Source: Artemia franciscana (lineage: Eukaryota > Arthropoda > Branchiopoda > Anostraca > Artemiidae). Taken from it: 64,000 nucleotides of DNA. The notes beneath the pieces were generated by a model. It was not told where the DNA came from. It searched no databases and saw only the letters and a program-made list of their open reading frames with translations. Made by a program: the position numbers and the translations under genes. The stretch lies in assembly GCF_032884065.1 (NCBI RefSeq), contig NC_088883.1:23927637-23991636 (forward strand), written 5' to 3'. The number at the start of each line of letters is the position of its first letter. Positions within the stretch are counted from its first letter, which is position 1. Below, piece after piece: positions 33,311 through 44,309 of the stretch.

Positions 33311-33992
33311 CGTTGATGGAGTCCCAGCAAAGATAAAAAAAAAAAACAATTTTGAATTAAGGGGTATGATAATTGGCAATATTATATGAGCAATATTATC
33401 AGCTAAAGATGGCTGGAAGGAAAATGCAAAAGAGAATACGGCTTTAAAAAGAACAATCTTTCAGGTTTGTGAATAACTGAATATGTTTATAAAATAGTAA
33501 AGTAAATATAAAGTAAAAAGCAATAAAGGAAGCGCCAAGTGATAGAGGATAAGTGACGAATCCTAAAGATAACTCTTTTACCAAATCAAAACAAGTTTCA
33601 GCCAATGAGCGAAAAGATTACACCAAAATAATCTCAGTGAATTAACCAATGTTAATAAAAACACGAATTTCCCTTGTTTTATTTAGGAAAAATGAACTTG
33701 GGGTCAACTAGCAGTAGAAAGCAAGCTGTTAATCAAACCAAAATACAAAAAAAACTAAAAATACATACATAAAACTTGTCAACGACAAAGAATTGCAACA
33801 GCGTAGAAAAGAAACAAAAACATTTGAGACAAAAGCAAAAGTTAAACCACAAAAGTGGAAAAGAAAACATATAAGAAAATATAGTTTACAGGCGTCATCT
33901 AGTCTTGAATATTTTGTCATATTCGATTTAAAGTATCACGTTCTAAAGTTCAAATTCACAAAAGGAATGTTTTTCTTGTATGATTTTTAAGT

Positions 33993-34080
33993 TGACTGAA
34001 TTTTACATTATTTCAGTGTTCACTATTGGAGATTTCGCTAACAAGGATAGCAGTGATAGCACTAGTGTTTATATACTTTT
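33993..34080 (+). pseudogene. Inverted relic of the zinc-finger exon 3 start (copy B)
   Basis: GAATTTTACATTATTTCAG followed by TGTTCACTATTGGAGA on the plus strand; counterpart of 16046-16130. The flanking DNA (33425-34090 against 15480-16130) is shared, so the relic existed before the duplication. Confidence 0.55.
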
Positions 34081-34659
34081 CAAAAGGATTTTCCATTGTG
34101 GTTCATGAAAAACCACTACAGCCTCAGGATGACTTAATCCCTCCACTCCTTGGATGGATTAGTATCCTTTTAAAAATCTTCAGAGGGATGTAGATGTTAC
34201 TTTCGCTTTTTTAGAGCGAGTGGCTATGACGAGCCTTCTAAACAAACGGAAAACTGTGTTTCCCTGCTCAAGATTTCCTTATTCAAAAATTTTAACAATG
34301 TGTCTGCCAAGAAGCAAGCTATTCACACGTTATTGTTTGAGTGCGTATTGCTTTATGTCCTTTCTTCTAAAGGGATCGTTAGCACATTTTTGGATGCACT
34401 GAAATTGATTTGGAAAGGAATAATTCGCGTTTAATTTATCAAATTTGCTTATGTGTATTACAGTATGTAATGTATGTGTCTATTTTGTTTCCGCGTATCA
34501 GATCTATAAAATCTACAAAACCTACAACCACAGGATGACTATCAAATCACATCTCTGATGTTCCTTTCAGCAAGAATAAAAAAATCGAAATTTTTGCCGA
34601 CATAATCACCTAATTATAAAAATCCTTCACAATTAGCAGAAGTAAGACACTTCTTACTT
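34081..34659. other. Between the relic and gene B 3' end
   Basis: Diverges from copy A in places. The frame at 34220-34402 (plus) is not recognised. A family L fragment, shared with gene A's 3' flank, lies at about 34550-34610. Confidence 0.4.
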
Positions 34660-34761
34660 TTATTCATAAGGCTGTTCGTCAGTATGAATTTTTTTATGAC
34701 GAAATAAACCAGAGCTTGAAGCAAAACATATCTCACAAATATTGCATTAACAAGGCTTTTC
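34660..34761 (-). pseudogene. Severed last finger of gene B
   Basis: Directly below the gene B stop and in the same frame: EKPC, a TAA stop (34747-34749), then CNICEICFASSSGLFRHKKIH and a final TAA at 34660-34662. It corresponds to finger 16 and the TDENPDV ending of gene A. The codon that was Gly in TGEKP is now TGA at 34762-34764. Confidence 0.8.
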
Positions 34762-35873
34762 TCAAGTATGCATTCTTTGATGAAGCAATAGGGTGCTTTT
34801 TTTGCTGAATGTTTTGTCACATATATCACATTTGAAAGGTTTTTCTCCAGTATGCGTTTTTTGATGATAACAAAAACCATATCTTGAAGCAAAACCTTTC
34901 TTACATATATCACACTTGAAAGGTTTTTCTCCAGTATGCGTTCTTTGATGATAATATAAACCATATCTTGAAGTGAAGCCTTTCTTACATATATCACATT
35001 CAAAAGGTTTTTCCCCAGAATGCGTTCTTTGATGATCCAAAAGAGTGCTTTTTAGGCCGAATGTTTTATCACATACGTCACATTCGAAAGGTTTTTCACC
35101 AGTATGCGTTCTTTGATGATATGATAGGGTGCTTTTATGCAAGAATATTTTGTCACATATATCACATATGAAAGGTTTTTCTCCAGTATGCGTTCTTTGA
35201 TGAAGCAATAAGGCGATTTTTTGGCCGAATGCTTTGTCACACATATCACATTTGAAAGGCTTTTCTCCAGTATGCGTTTTATGATGAAAAGATAAGGCAC
35301 TTTTTTGGTTGAATGTTTTGTCACATGTATCACATTTGAAAGGTTTTTCTCCAGTATGCGTTTCTCGATGAAAAGATAAGGCACTTTTTTGGTTGAATGT
35401 TTTGTCACATACATCACACTTGAAAGGTTTTTCTCCAGTATGTGTTCTTTGGTGATGAGATAAACCAGTATTTGCAGTAAAACATTTCTTACATATGTCA
35501 CATTCGAATGGTTTTTCTCCAGTATGAGTTCTTTGATGATCTGAAAGGGTACTTTTTCGGCAGAATGTTTTGTCACATTTATCACATTTGAAAGGTTTTT
35601 CACTATTATGCGTTCTCCGATGATAATATAAACCAGAACTTGAAGTAAACCCTTTCTTGCATACATCACATTTAAAAGCTTTTTCTCTTGTGTTAGAAAC
35701 CTTCGGTTTTGCTACATTATTTTCAGCAAAAACACAAATGTTACTTGTAATTTCATGTTGACAATTCAAATTGATTTCATTTTTAAGACATATTTTTGTA
35801 AGACTTGGACTGCTAGGTAATCCACATACTTGTTTGTGGCTACCATCGTCACTGATCGTTCCAACAGGATGAA
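34762..35873 (-). CDS. C2H2 zinc-finger protein B, exon 3 (11 fingers)
   Basis: Last coding exon of a predicted 443-aa paralogue of protein A. The acceptor TTTACTTTATTTCAG ends at 35874 and the exon starts in phase 1, as in A. After a conserved region (HPVGTISDDG, then GLPSSPSLTKICLK) come 11 intact fingers from about residue 140, in the same two types, with TGEKP linkers (NSEKP after finger 1, SGEKP after finger 8). Fingers 4 and 5 are near-identical. The frame ends early: a TGA in the linker removes a twelfth finger that is still readable downstream. Protein B may still bind DNA, but with a different array from A. Finger-helix residues differ between A and B, suggesting different targets (inference). 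Confidence 0.88.
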
Positions 35874-35904
35874 CTGAAATAAAGTAAAATTCACTCAAAT
35901 AAAT

Positions 35905-37805
35905 CTACTACTACTACTACTACTACTAACTCAGTGCAGCACCAAGCCGCCTGAGGCCAACACAGCTACGCACGCTCCTCCTCTAGCCTAATTTATTTAA
36001 AGCCTCCCTGTTTACACCCGCCCAGAAAGTTCCCATGTCCTTTAAATCCTTATTTATGATATCCTCCCAACCCAGACAAGGACGACCTGCTTTCCGTGTA
36101 GCCACAGACGGTTGGCCAAAAAGGACAATCTTCGGTAATCTGTCATCCTTCATCCGTAGAACATGGCCTAGCCATCTCAACCTTTCTTTCATTATAGCCC
36201 TAGAAAGCGGGATTGAACCACATTTTTCGTACATCCTACTGTTTGAAATAAGGTCAGTCAGCCGGGTACCCAGAACAATCCGTAGGCAATTTCTCTGGAA
36301 AACATCTAGTAAATTTTCATCTGCTTTTCGGAGTGTCCATGCTTCAGAGCCATATTTGACCACTGTCATCACTGTAGCTTCCAGTATTCTAATCTTGGTT
36401 TGCAGAGTTATCTTTCTATTCTTCCAAACTTTTTTTAACTGTGAAAAAACACCCTGGGCCTTAGCTATTCTACATTTAACATCTTCACTGCTCCCACCAT
36501 CTTTACTAATAATACTACCAAGGTAACTGAAGCTCCCAACTTGATCAATCTTTTCGTTACCTATTGTCACCTGTTCATCTTCACTTATTCCTAGCCTTAG
36601 TGACTTAGTCTTCTTAACATTAATTTTCAAGCCTATTTTAGCACCCCGAACTCACAAAACCTCTAAAAATTCATTCATTTTGCTCACACTTTAATCTAAT
36701 ATGCTTAAATCATCAGCATAATCTAAGTCCAGGAGCATTTTTCCTCCGCATCTGATTCCATGGTCTCCAATTGCCTTTCCTGTGCTCCTTAAGATGAAGT
36801 CCATCAAAATGATCCATATAAAGGGGGATACAACACAACCCTGCTTAACTCCTGATTTAATACAAAACCAGTTGCTAGCCTCATTTCCTACCTTAACCGC
36901 AGCAGTATTATTCTCGTACATAGCACAAATCACTTTAATGTATTTTTCTGGTATACCATATAAGAATAAGACCTTTGCTAACACTCTTCTATCAACAGAA
37001 TCGAAAGCTTGCTCATAATTGATAAAACTGAGGACCAAAGGTGTTTGACAACGAAGGGACTTCTCAATTATTAACCTAAGAGTGAAAACTTGGTCGACAC
37101 ATCCTCTACCTTTTCTAAAACCGCATTGTTCTTCCCTTAAAACTTTGTCTAAAGCATCTCCCATATTACCCAGTAATTTGCTACCTACAGAGAACAGACT
37201 AATGCCTCGATAATTACGACACTCACTCTTGTCACCTTTCTTATACAGTGGTTTAATTAAGGTTTTCCTAAAATCATTGGGTACTTCCCCCTTTTCAAAA
37301 ATCATTTTCATAATCTTCAGTAGCTTATTCCTAACCTCAGAGCCACCATATTTAAGAAACTCATTAATCATACTATAAGCACCTGGGGCCTTATTATTTT
37401 TTAATACTTTTAGTGCTGTCGCTAATTCTTCCTCACTAAACAAATCTTCCTTCACATCCAAGGTATCACAAACTTTTTCATTTTCATCTATATCTTCTCC
37501 TGCAACTGTATAACGGTTTAGCACATTCACAAAATGTTCCACCCATCTAACTTTAACTTTTTCTTTATCACTAATTGTGACCCCATTTCTATCTTTAACT
37601 GGGACTAATCCAGATTGGCTACTCCCTTTCAATTTATTAACATGTCAGTATAATATTTTACTATTATGCCGTCTAGCCACATCTTCCAGTTCCTCAACAA
37701 TTTTATCCATGGTCTCCACTTCACATCTCCTTAGTTCATATTTTAATGCTTTCTCCACTTTCTTTACATTCCTTTTGTTTTCATACCTAAAGCTTTTTCA
37801 CTAAC
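35905..37805 (-). mobile_element. 5'-truncated RTE-like LINE inserted in gene B intron 2
   Basis: A (TAG)n tail (35905-35929, minus sense) ends the element. One frame carries the RT: YRGISLFSVGSKLL, EQCGFRKGRGC, FINYEQAFDSVD, GVKQGCVVSPFI and the YADD active site, then the C-terminal NVKKTKSLRL, SYLGSIISKDGG and RLRWLGHVLRMKDDRLPK. This is the style of RTE-related elements. The endonuclease is missing. Copy A lacks it at the matching site (about 18360). Short similar flanks (AAATAAAT / AAACTAAAT) could be the target duplication. Confidence 0.8.
35983..37632 (-). pseudogene. RTE-like reverse transcriptase, broken by stops in one frame
   Basis: Four nonsense codons and no frameshift: TGA at 37645-37647 (after NSKILY), TAA at 36691-36693 (after YADDLSILD), TGA at 36652-36654, and TAG at 35983-35985 (after ALNKLG, normally Trp). 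Beyond the last stop the frame still reads RRSVRSCVGLRRLGAA to the TAG tail. Decay by substitution only suggests moderate age. Confidence 0.8.
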
Positions 37806-38112
37806 CTAAACTAAATTTGTTTTTACTTAGTATACATCTCAGCTTTTAACATTTTAACCATACAAATACATAATAAATTACTTATAATAGCTCTTACTTT
37901 AATAAATAATGTATAAAAGTCAATTTGAGGTATTAGTCTTAGGTAGGCATCCTGATAGGTAAGTATGAATTCTAATGTGACTTCCTCCCTCTTTTTACCA
38001 CCAAAACTATGTGAACTAATGTCTTTATAATAATCAAGACAAATAATTTTGATTATAAATAATAAAGACGTCTCCTGCAATCGAAGACTAAACGCAAACT
38101 AAAGGCTACTAG

Positions 38113-38190
<78 letters not shown>

Positions 38191-38450
38191 GAGAACATAA
38201 TTCGTCTATAAAATGACCACTTTAAATGTATATAATTAGGCAATATAACATATAATGTATACTCATAAATATAAAGATTTAAATAAATATATAAATTTTT
38301 AAATAATAAAGAATTATATAGACATATGAGAAAAAATTACAACATAAATCCAAGCAATTATGACAATCTAGAATTAAAACAGTTTTCTATTGTTTTTCAA
38401 ACCCAAGGGTTTCATGGGCCAAGTAGACTTTTAGAGAAATTTAATGTAAA
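37806..38450 (-). other. Gene B intron 2, with an A69 run
   Basis: Alignable to 18376-18694 of copy A at first; then an uninterrupted A69 run at 38117-38185 and about 200 bp of very AT-rich DNA not seen in A. Confidence 0.6.
38117..38185 (+). repeat. Homopolymer A69
   Basis: Sixty-nine uninterrupted A residues, followed by TCTTAGAGAAC. No retroelement body is evident on its left, so an expanded poly(A) remnant or slippage are both possible. Confidence 0.9.
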
Positions 38451-40064
38451 AAAACAAGTTTTTTTTAAATGCAAGTATGAAGCGACATTGAAACTTAAAC
38501 GAACAGAAATTGTTCCTTCTATGAAAGGGGTTGTCTCCTCCTCAGCACCTTGCTCTTTACGCTAAAGTTTGACTCTTTGTCATAACTCTACTTTTTAAAT
38601 TATTAAAGAAATTTTAGCGTAAAAAGCGAGGCGTTGAGGAAGGAACAACCCCTTTCATATATGGAACAATTTTGTTCGTTTTAAGTTTTAATGTCGCTCT
38701 ATACTTGCACTTAAAAAAAAAACGTCTTTTTTTTAAATTTAATTTCTGAACATTTTTGAATAATACATGTTTTGATTTTGGCTCACCGCACCTGAATAAT
38801 TAAAACGAAACTTGCAAATTAATTTTTTTTTTATTTTAGCTAAATAACTTTCTCATAGTTTTAATTGACCTATTTAATTTTTTATTTTTTTACGAACGTT
38901 TTGTTAGTAATAAATATAGGTAAGTTACGAAATAACTTTCGTAATGAACTTCTATATTTGTGTATTTTTATTACGTACACGATATGGTTCGCCCCCTCGT
39001 CAATACCTCGCTCTTTACACTAAAGCTGGAATTTTGTCCCGATTCTTTAAGAATGACCCTTGAATCACAAGGGCCGTAGAATAAACAGTTCAAATTACTA
39101 AAAATACTTTAGAGTAAAGAGTAAGGTATTGTGGATGAGACAAAACCTCTTATATACGTAATATTTTCTGTTTGTTTTAAGTTAATGCTGCTCATTGCTT
39201 CCAGTTGAAAAAACTTTATTTATTTTCTCATTGTTTTTTTTTTCAAATAATACTAGAAAATCTTGCGCCCCCTTCACGGAAATTCTCTTCCCTCATGATA
39301 AATTTATCCATGAAAAGATCCTCCCACGTAACCCACTCCCACCCCAGCGCGAAAAAGTCCTCCTGAAAATGTCTGCACACATCAGAATAACCATTACTGT
39401 ATGTAAACAATGGTTAAAGTCTGTAACTTGCAGCCCCCCCCCCCGGGGACTGCAGGGGATGAATGCGTCCCCAAAGAAATATTTATTAGGTTTTCAACTA
39501 AATTGAACAAAATGGATGTCTCAAAATTGGTCTATCTCATTGATCTGGTGACTTTGAGGATAAAGTGGGCGTGGGAGGGGGCCTAGGTGCCCTCCAGTTT
39601 TTCGGTCACTTAAAAAGGGCACTAGAACTTTTAGTTTCCGTTAGAATGAGCCCTTTTTTAACATTCCAGGACCACTGGGTCGATACAATCACCCCTGAAA
39701 AAAAAAAAAAAAAAAAACACGCCTCCATGATCTGTCTTTTGGCGAAAAATACACAATTCCACATTATTTTAGATAGGAGATTGAAACTTCTGCAGTGGGG
39801 TTCACAGATACGCTGAATCTGATGGTGTGATTTTCGTCAAGATTTTATGACTTTTAGGGGATGTTTTCCCCAATTTTCTAAAATAAGGCGAATTTTCTCA
39901 GGCTCTTAACTTTTGATGAGTAGGACTAAACTTGATGAAACTTATGTATCTAAAATAAGCATTATAATGCAATTCTTTTGATGTAACTATTCGCATCAAA
40001 ATTCAGTTTTTTAACTATTGAGGTGGGTCGCTCCTTACTATAGTTACCATAAACTATTTGATCA
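38451..40064 (+). mobile_element. Family L element L2 (near full length)
   Basis: Palindrome 1 at about 38457-38718 (GAAGCGACATTGAAACTTAA, CCTTGCTCTTTACGC, and inverted return). AT-rich spacer with ACGAACGTTTTGTTAGTAAT. Palindrome 2 at about 38990-39205 (CGTCAATACCTCGCTCTTTA). A unique half with CTTGCAGCCCCC, then GGGGACTGCAGGGG, GTCGATACAATCACCCC, and GGTGGGTCGCTCCTTACTAT; the terminal hairpin is decayed. About 1.6 kb, no coding capacity. The end abuts the start of H2. Confidence 0.75.
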
Positions 40065-40066
40065 TT

Positions 40067-41590
40067 AAAACAAGAGCTAAGAGCTCATATGGCACTTGTG
40101 ACGAGATTGGAAGAGCAGAGAGCCAAGAGCTCATATGGAATGAGCTCTAGCAAAATTCTAAGAAACAATATATTGATTTAAAAGGAAAATCAGAGGCTTA
40201 ATGCCGGTCGGGATTTAAAATAAGAGCTCTGAGTCACGAGGTCCTTCTTAATATCAAAATTCATCTAGATCCGATCTCCCACTCGTAATTTAAAAATACC
40301 TCAATTTTTCTAATTTTCCCTCTCCCTTCAGCCCCCCAGATGGTCGAATCGGGGAAAATGAATTTATCAAGTAAATTGGTGCGGCTCCCTGACACACCTA
40401 CCAATTTTCATCGTCCTGGCACGTCCAGAAAAACAAAAGTCGCCAAAGCACTCAACCCCCTAACTCCCCCAAAAAGAGCGGATCCAGTCCGGTTACGTCA
40501 ATCACATATCTACGACATTTGCTTATTTTACCCACCAAGTTTCATCCTGATCTATCCATTCTAAGCGCTTTTCAAGATTTCCGGTTTCCCCTTCCAACTC
40601 CCCCCAATGTCAACAGATCGGGTCGGAATTTGAAATCACAGGTCTGAGACATGAGTTCTTTCTAAATATCAAATTTCAGTAAGATCTTGTCACCTGTTCT
40701 TAAGTTAAAAATACCTCAATTTTTCTAATTTTTCCAAATTAACAACCCCCAGCTCCCCCAAAGAGAACGGATCCACTCCAAATATGTCAATCACGTATCT
40801 ATAACTTGTGCTTATTCTTCCCATCAAGTTTCATTCAGACCTCTCCACTCTAAGCGTTTTCCAAGATTTCCAGTTTCCAAGATTTCTGTTTTTCCCCTCC
40901 AGCCCTTCTTGACCTTGGATCCGATTCAAATTGAAAATGGAGCATCTGGGACACAAAATTCTTCTATATATCAAGTTTTATTAAGATCCAATCACCTATT
41001 CGTATACCTAGATTTTCACATTTTCCAGGAATTCCGGTCCCCCCCCCCAACTACCCCCAATGTCGCTGGATCTGGTCGGGATTTAAAGTAAGAGTTTTAA
41101 AGCACAAGATCCCTCTAAATATCAAATTTCTTTAGGATCTGATCACCCGTTCGTAAGTTACAAATACCTCATTTTTTCTAGTTTTTCCGAATTACTCCCT
41201 CCCCCCAACTCCACCGAAGAGAGTGGATCCGGTCCGGTTATGTCAGTCACGTATCTCGGACTTGTGCTTATTCTTCCCACCAAGTTTCATCCTGATCTCT
41301 CCGCTTTAAGTGTTTTCCAAGATTTCCGGTCCCCCCCCCCCCCTTCCCCCAATGACACTGGATCCAGTCGGGATTTAAAATAAGATATCTGAGTTACGAG
41401 GTCCTTCTAAATATGAAATTTCATTAAGATCCGATCACTCCTTCGTAAGTTAAAAATAACTCGATTTTTCAAATTTTTCAGAATTAACTTTCCCTCCCCC
41501 TTAACTCCCCCAAAGAGAGTGGATCCGTTCCAGTTACGTCAATCACGTATCTAGGTCTTATGCTTATTTTTCTTACCAAGTTTCACCCCA
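40067..41590 (+). mobile_element. Family H element H2 (3' end lost)
   Basis: Starts AAAACAAGAGCTAAGAGCTC like the other H copies and runs through about four core units (unit starts near 40209, 40624, 40926, 41079, 41380; spacings ~415, 302, 153, 301). It stops inside a unit near 41590 without the 3' hairpin; homology to copy A intron resumes directly. It sits at the same side of intron 2 as H1, so the two may descend from one insertion older than the duplication. Confidence 0.7.
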
Positions 41591-42131
41591 AAGAGTAGAT
41601 AATTGCCCTAATAATACTGATCTAATAATAATATAACTGCTATAATAATTGCTTCGAGATGCCAGCAGTGCACTCAGATGTAATAAAAACCTATCTTCAA
41701 CCCTCCACCATAATGCCAAAGGAAGTGCAAGATATAACTTTTTATTATTGAGTTCAAACACTCAACGTTAACTTAACCTTAGCATTAAAAACAGCGAGAA
41801 AAATATTATTCACTTATTTCTTAAAAAATAGGGAAAATATGTAAAATTACATGCAGAGAACAAATATTAAGTAATTACGAAACATGAAGCAACTTCCACA
41901 GTGTAGAAATAAGATGTGAATACAGTTGACTAAATGTGATTAATTTTGTTATTCACCCATGTGACTATGAGGTTTCAGTTAACATGTTGCCAGATAAATA
42001 TTTTTGTGTATTTTTTACGTATAAAATTCGGGAAAGTTAATAATGAGCGGCAAGTCCATTAAGAGAGATGTTCGAAGACATAGTTTGGACAGACAAATAT
42101 ACAGAAGAAGATGAGAACATCTGAATCATAC
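41591..42131 (-). other. Gene B intron 2 next to exon 2
   Basis: Alignable with 20960-21596 of copy A. No other feature seen. Confidence 0.6.
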
Positions 42132-42308
42132 CTTTGTTGACCTCCCCATCAATGTTCAACTCTTGTTTAAGATGATCAGCCTTATTTTGAAAATCTGCTG
42201 AGATGACCGGATAAACAGCAAATAAATTGGCTTCATTTCCCGTAAGTAAATTCGGACGTGCACTTGCAGATATATCTTTATTATCGTTTGAAGATGTATC
42301 TTCAGCTT
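42132..42308 (-). CDS. Zinc-finger gene B, exon 2
   Basis: 177 bases, acceptor TTTTTGTAG, donor AAAG/GTATGATTC, phase 1 at both ends, no stop. It encodes the acidic linker starting AEDTSSNDNK and ending ELNIDGEVNK. Same length as exon 2 of gene A, with substitutions but no indels. LKQE near the end keeps the sumoylation-type pattern seen as LKLE in A. Confidence 0.8.
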
Positions 42309-44309
42309 CTACAAAAATTAGAATAAAAATCGTACAAAACCCCTCAAAACAAGTGGGAATTTACATAACATTTGGGGTGCCAAAATTGTTTATATGGTAC
42401 TTAATTGATGGTAAAGGTATATTCATCCTAGAGACTCCGTAAATTAATAAAGAAGAAGAAGAGCAAAGATTTTGAGAAAGAGATACAGTTTAAAACTAAA
42501 CAGCAATACGAGGATAATGGCCAATTATTTTAAGTCTTGTCAAAAAAGTTGTCGTAGTTGAAACAATAGCTACTTCCCTAGTAAAGAGCAAATGATGGGC
42601 AAACAAAGTTTATAAAGAAAATATTTATGAGAATTTAAAAAGAGCTTGAAAGCCGTAAAACTTGGCACTGAATTGGGATTAGAAAGAGTACCATAGGAGT
42701 CCCCATTGTTGAAATCCTTAACTGGAAATTTTTAGTCACTTGCATTAAAAACCTGACAAAATCCTATTTTGGCTGGACGTCTCTGATTAACCTTTTTATA
42801 TAAATAGCATCCAATTGATACGTACACAGTTGTAAACTTCCTATTTTTTATTGTAACATATTTTTAGGAAAATTTCGAAAAGGGGAAGAAACCCTGATGA
42901 GTCTTGTTTTTTTTAAGCCCTAAAGTGATATTGGAACAATGAAGTGTGTTGAAATGGACAATGTAAGCTTGGAATTCAGTCTTATACTGCTACATTGTTT
43001 GGCTAAGAATCATTTTTTTACCAATAAATATTCTTAGATTAGAGGTAAAATTCAACACTAAAATGACATTGAAACATTGAAGTGTTGAAATCGAAAATGA
43101 AAACTCGGAATCCCGAACTTGCTAAATTTTTTCTTGCTGTTTTTGTTTTAAACATTGGCAATTCCTAGACTAGAGAAAAAAAACCACTCAATATCATGTA
43201 AAAAATTCAACTTGATAATTTTTTTAATTTTGGGGATAATCTTTAAAATAGTTAGTCAAATTTAGCAGCATATTGATTTTGATTATTATTTTTTTTTAAT
43301 TTTAAAGTATAACCTCCCATAGAATTGACAAAAAGTAGAAATAAAACATGAACAACTGAAATCATCGTTGTTAAAACCATATAGTAAAACTTGAAATCCC
43401 CCTACCCATCAACAACAAGAAAATTATTTGTACCTTGTTGTTAATTTGCTCCTTTTTGGCCATTTATATGATGTGCTCTTGAACAATTTCTTAGATTTAT
43501 TTGAGAACTGGACTATTGAGAACTGGACTATGGACTAGTTGATCTTATGAATATCTATATATCTTCTACCATAAACCACACGCCTATACATCCATAAACA
43601 ATAATATATATTCTTTTGCATTTCAAAGTTTGATGTATACCTGCAACCAAGTAAAAGAGCAAAATTTGGCAAACAATTTGCAAAAGTTTAAAAGTGTAGT
43701 CTCTAAGAAACTGTCATGTGAAAAATACCTTCCAATGTACAATGATTCAGATATTTCAGTTATTAGTCAGGTTAAATAGAATAGTAATATGTAATTATTT
43801 AAATATTTTTTTATTTTTAGAGGCTGAAACCCCTCTGATGTCAAATTGAAACAAAACATACTTTCAAAAGTACTATCATCACGAATCATGCAAACCTTTA
43901 TACAAACCGTGAAGACCAGGATGGAAGGAGTGGAGGCGGTAAGCTTTACACCAACTGTGCTGCTACATAGATTAGCAGCACAAAGCGCAAACAGAAACTG
44001 TTCTAATTTTCATTCAATTCAGGTAGCATGAATGGATATCTCTTTTGTTCCGTCAATCTTGGCAGAACCTATGCAAGGTGAGGAAGCTTAGACCAATAAA
44101 AAAATAAATAAAAAATTGTCAACTCTTTTTTTTAATTTTATTTGAAAAAGGCTAGTGTTTTCCAGGCCTTTTGATATTAAAAGTACTGAATGTTTTTAAA
44201 AATAAAAGAACAAATGGTTTGCAGGAGGAGATTCACACATTCTCTTTACCATGTTGAGAATCTTTGCAGTAAAATATAGCATATGCTTTAAGAAGAGTAA
44301 TAAATAAAT
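42309..44309 (-). other. Gene B intron 1, part 1
   Basis: Alignable with copy A except for L1. It contains two related ~80-bp blocks (about 42907-42990 and 43055-43130: ATTGAAACA..GAAGTGTTGAAAT, then CTTGGAAT/CTCGGAAT). The frame at 43846-44031 is not recognised. Confidence 0.5.

Noticed and set aside
35052-35669. 205-codon minus-strand frame
   Set aside because: It is an alternative frame of the gene B finger array. The TGEKP repeats make the other frames open too; the finger frame is the real one. The same applies to 17490-17720, 17754-18041 and 34614-35003.
36035-36526. 163-codon plus-strand frame
   Set aside because: Antisense shadow of the RTE-like LINE reverse transcriptase.
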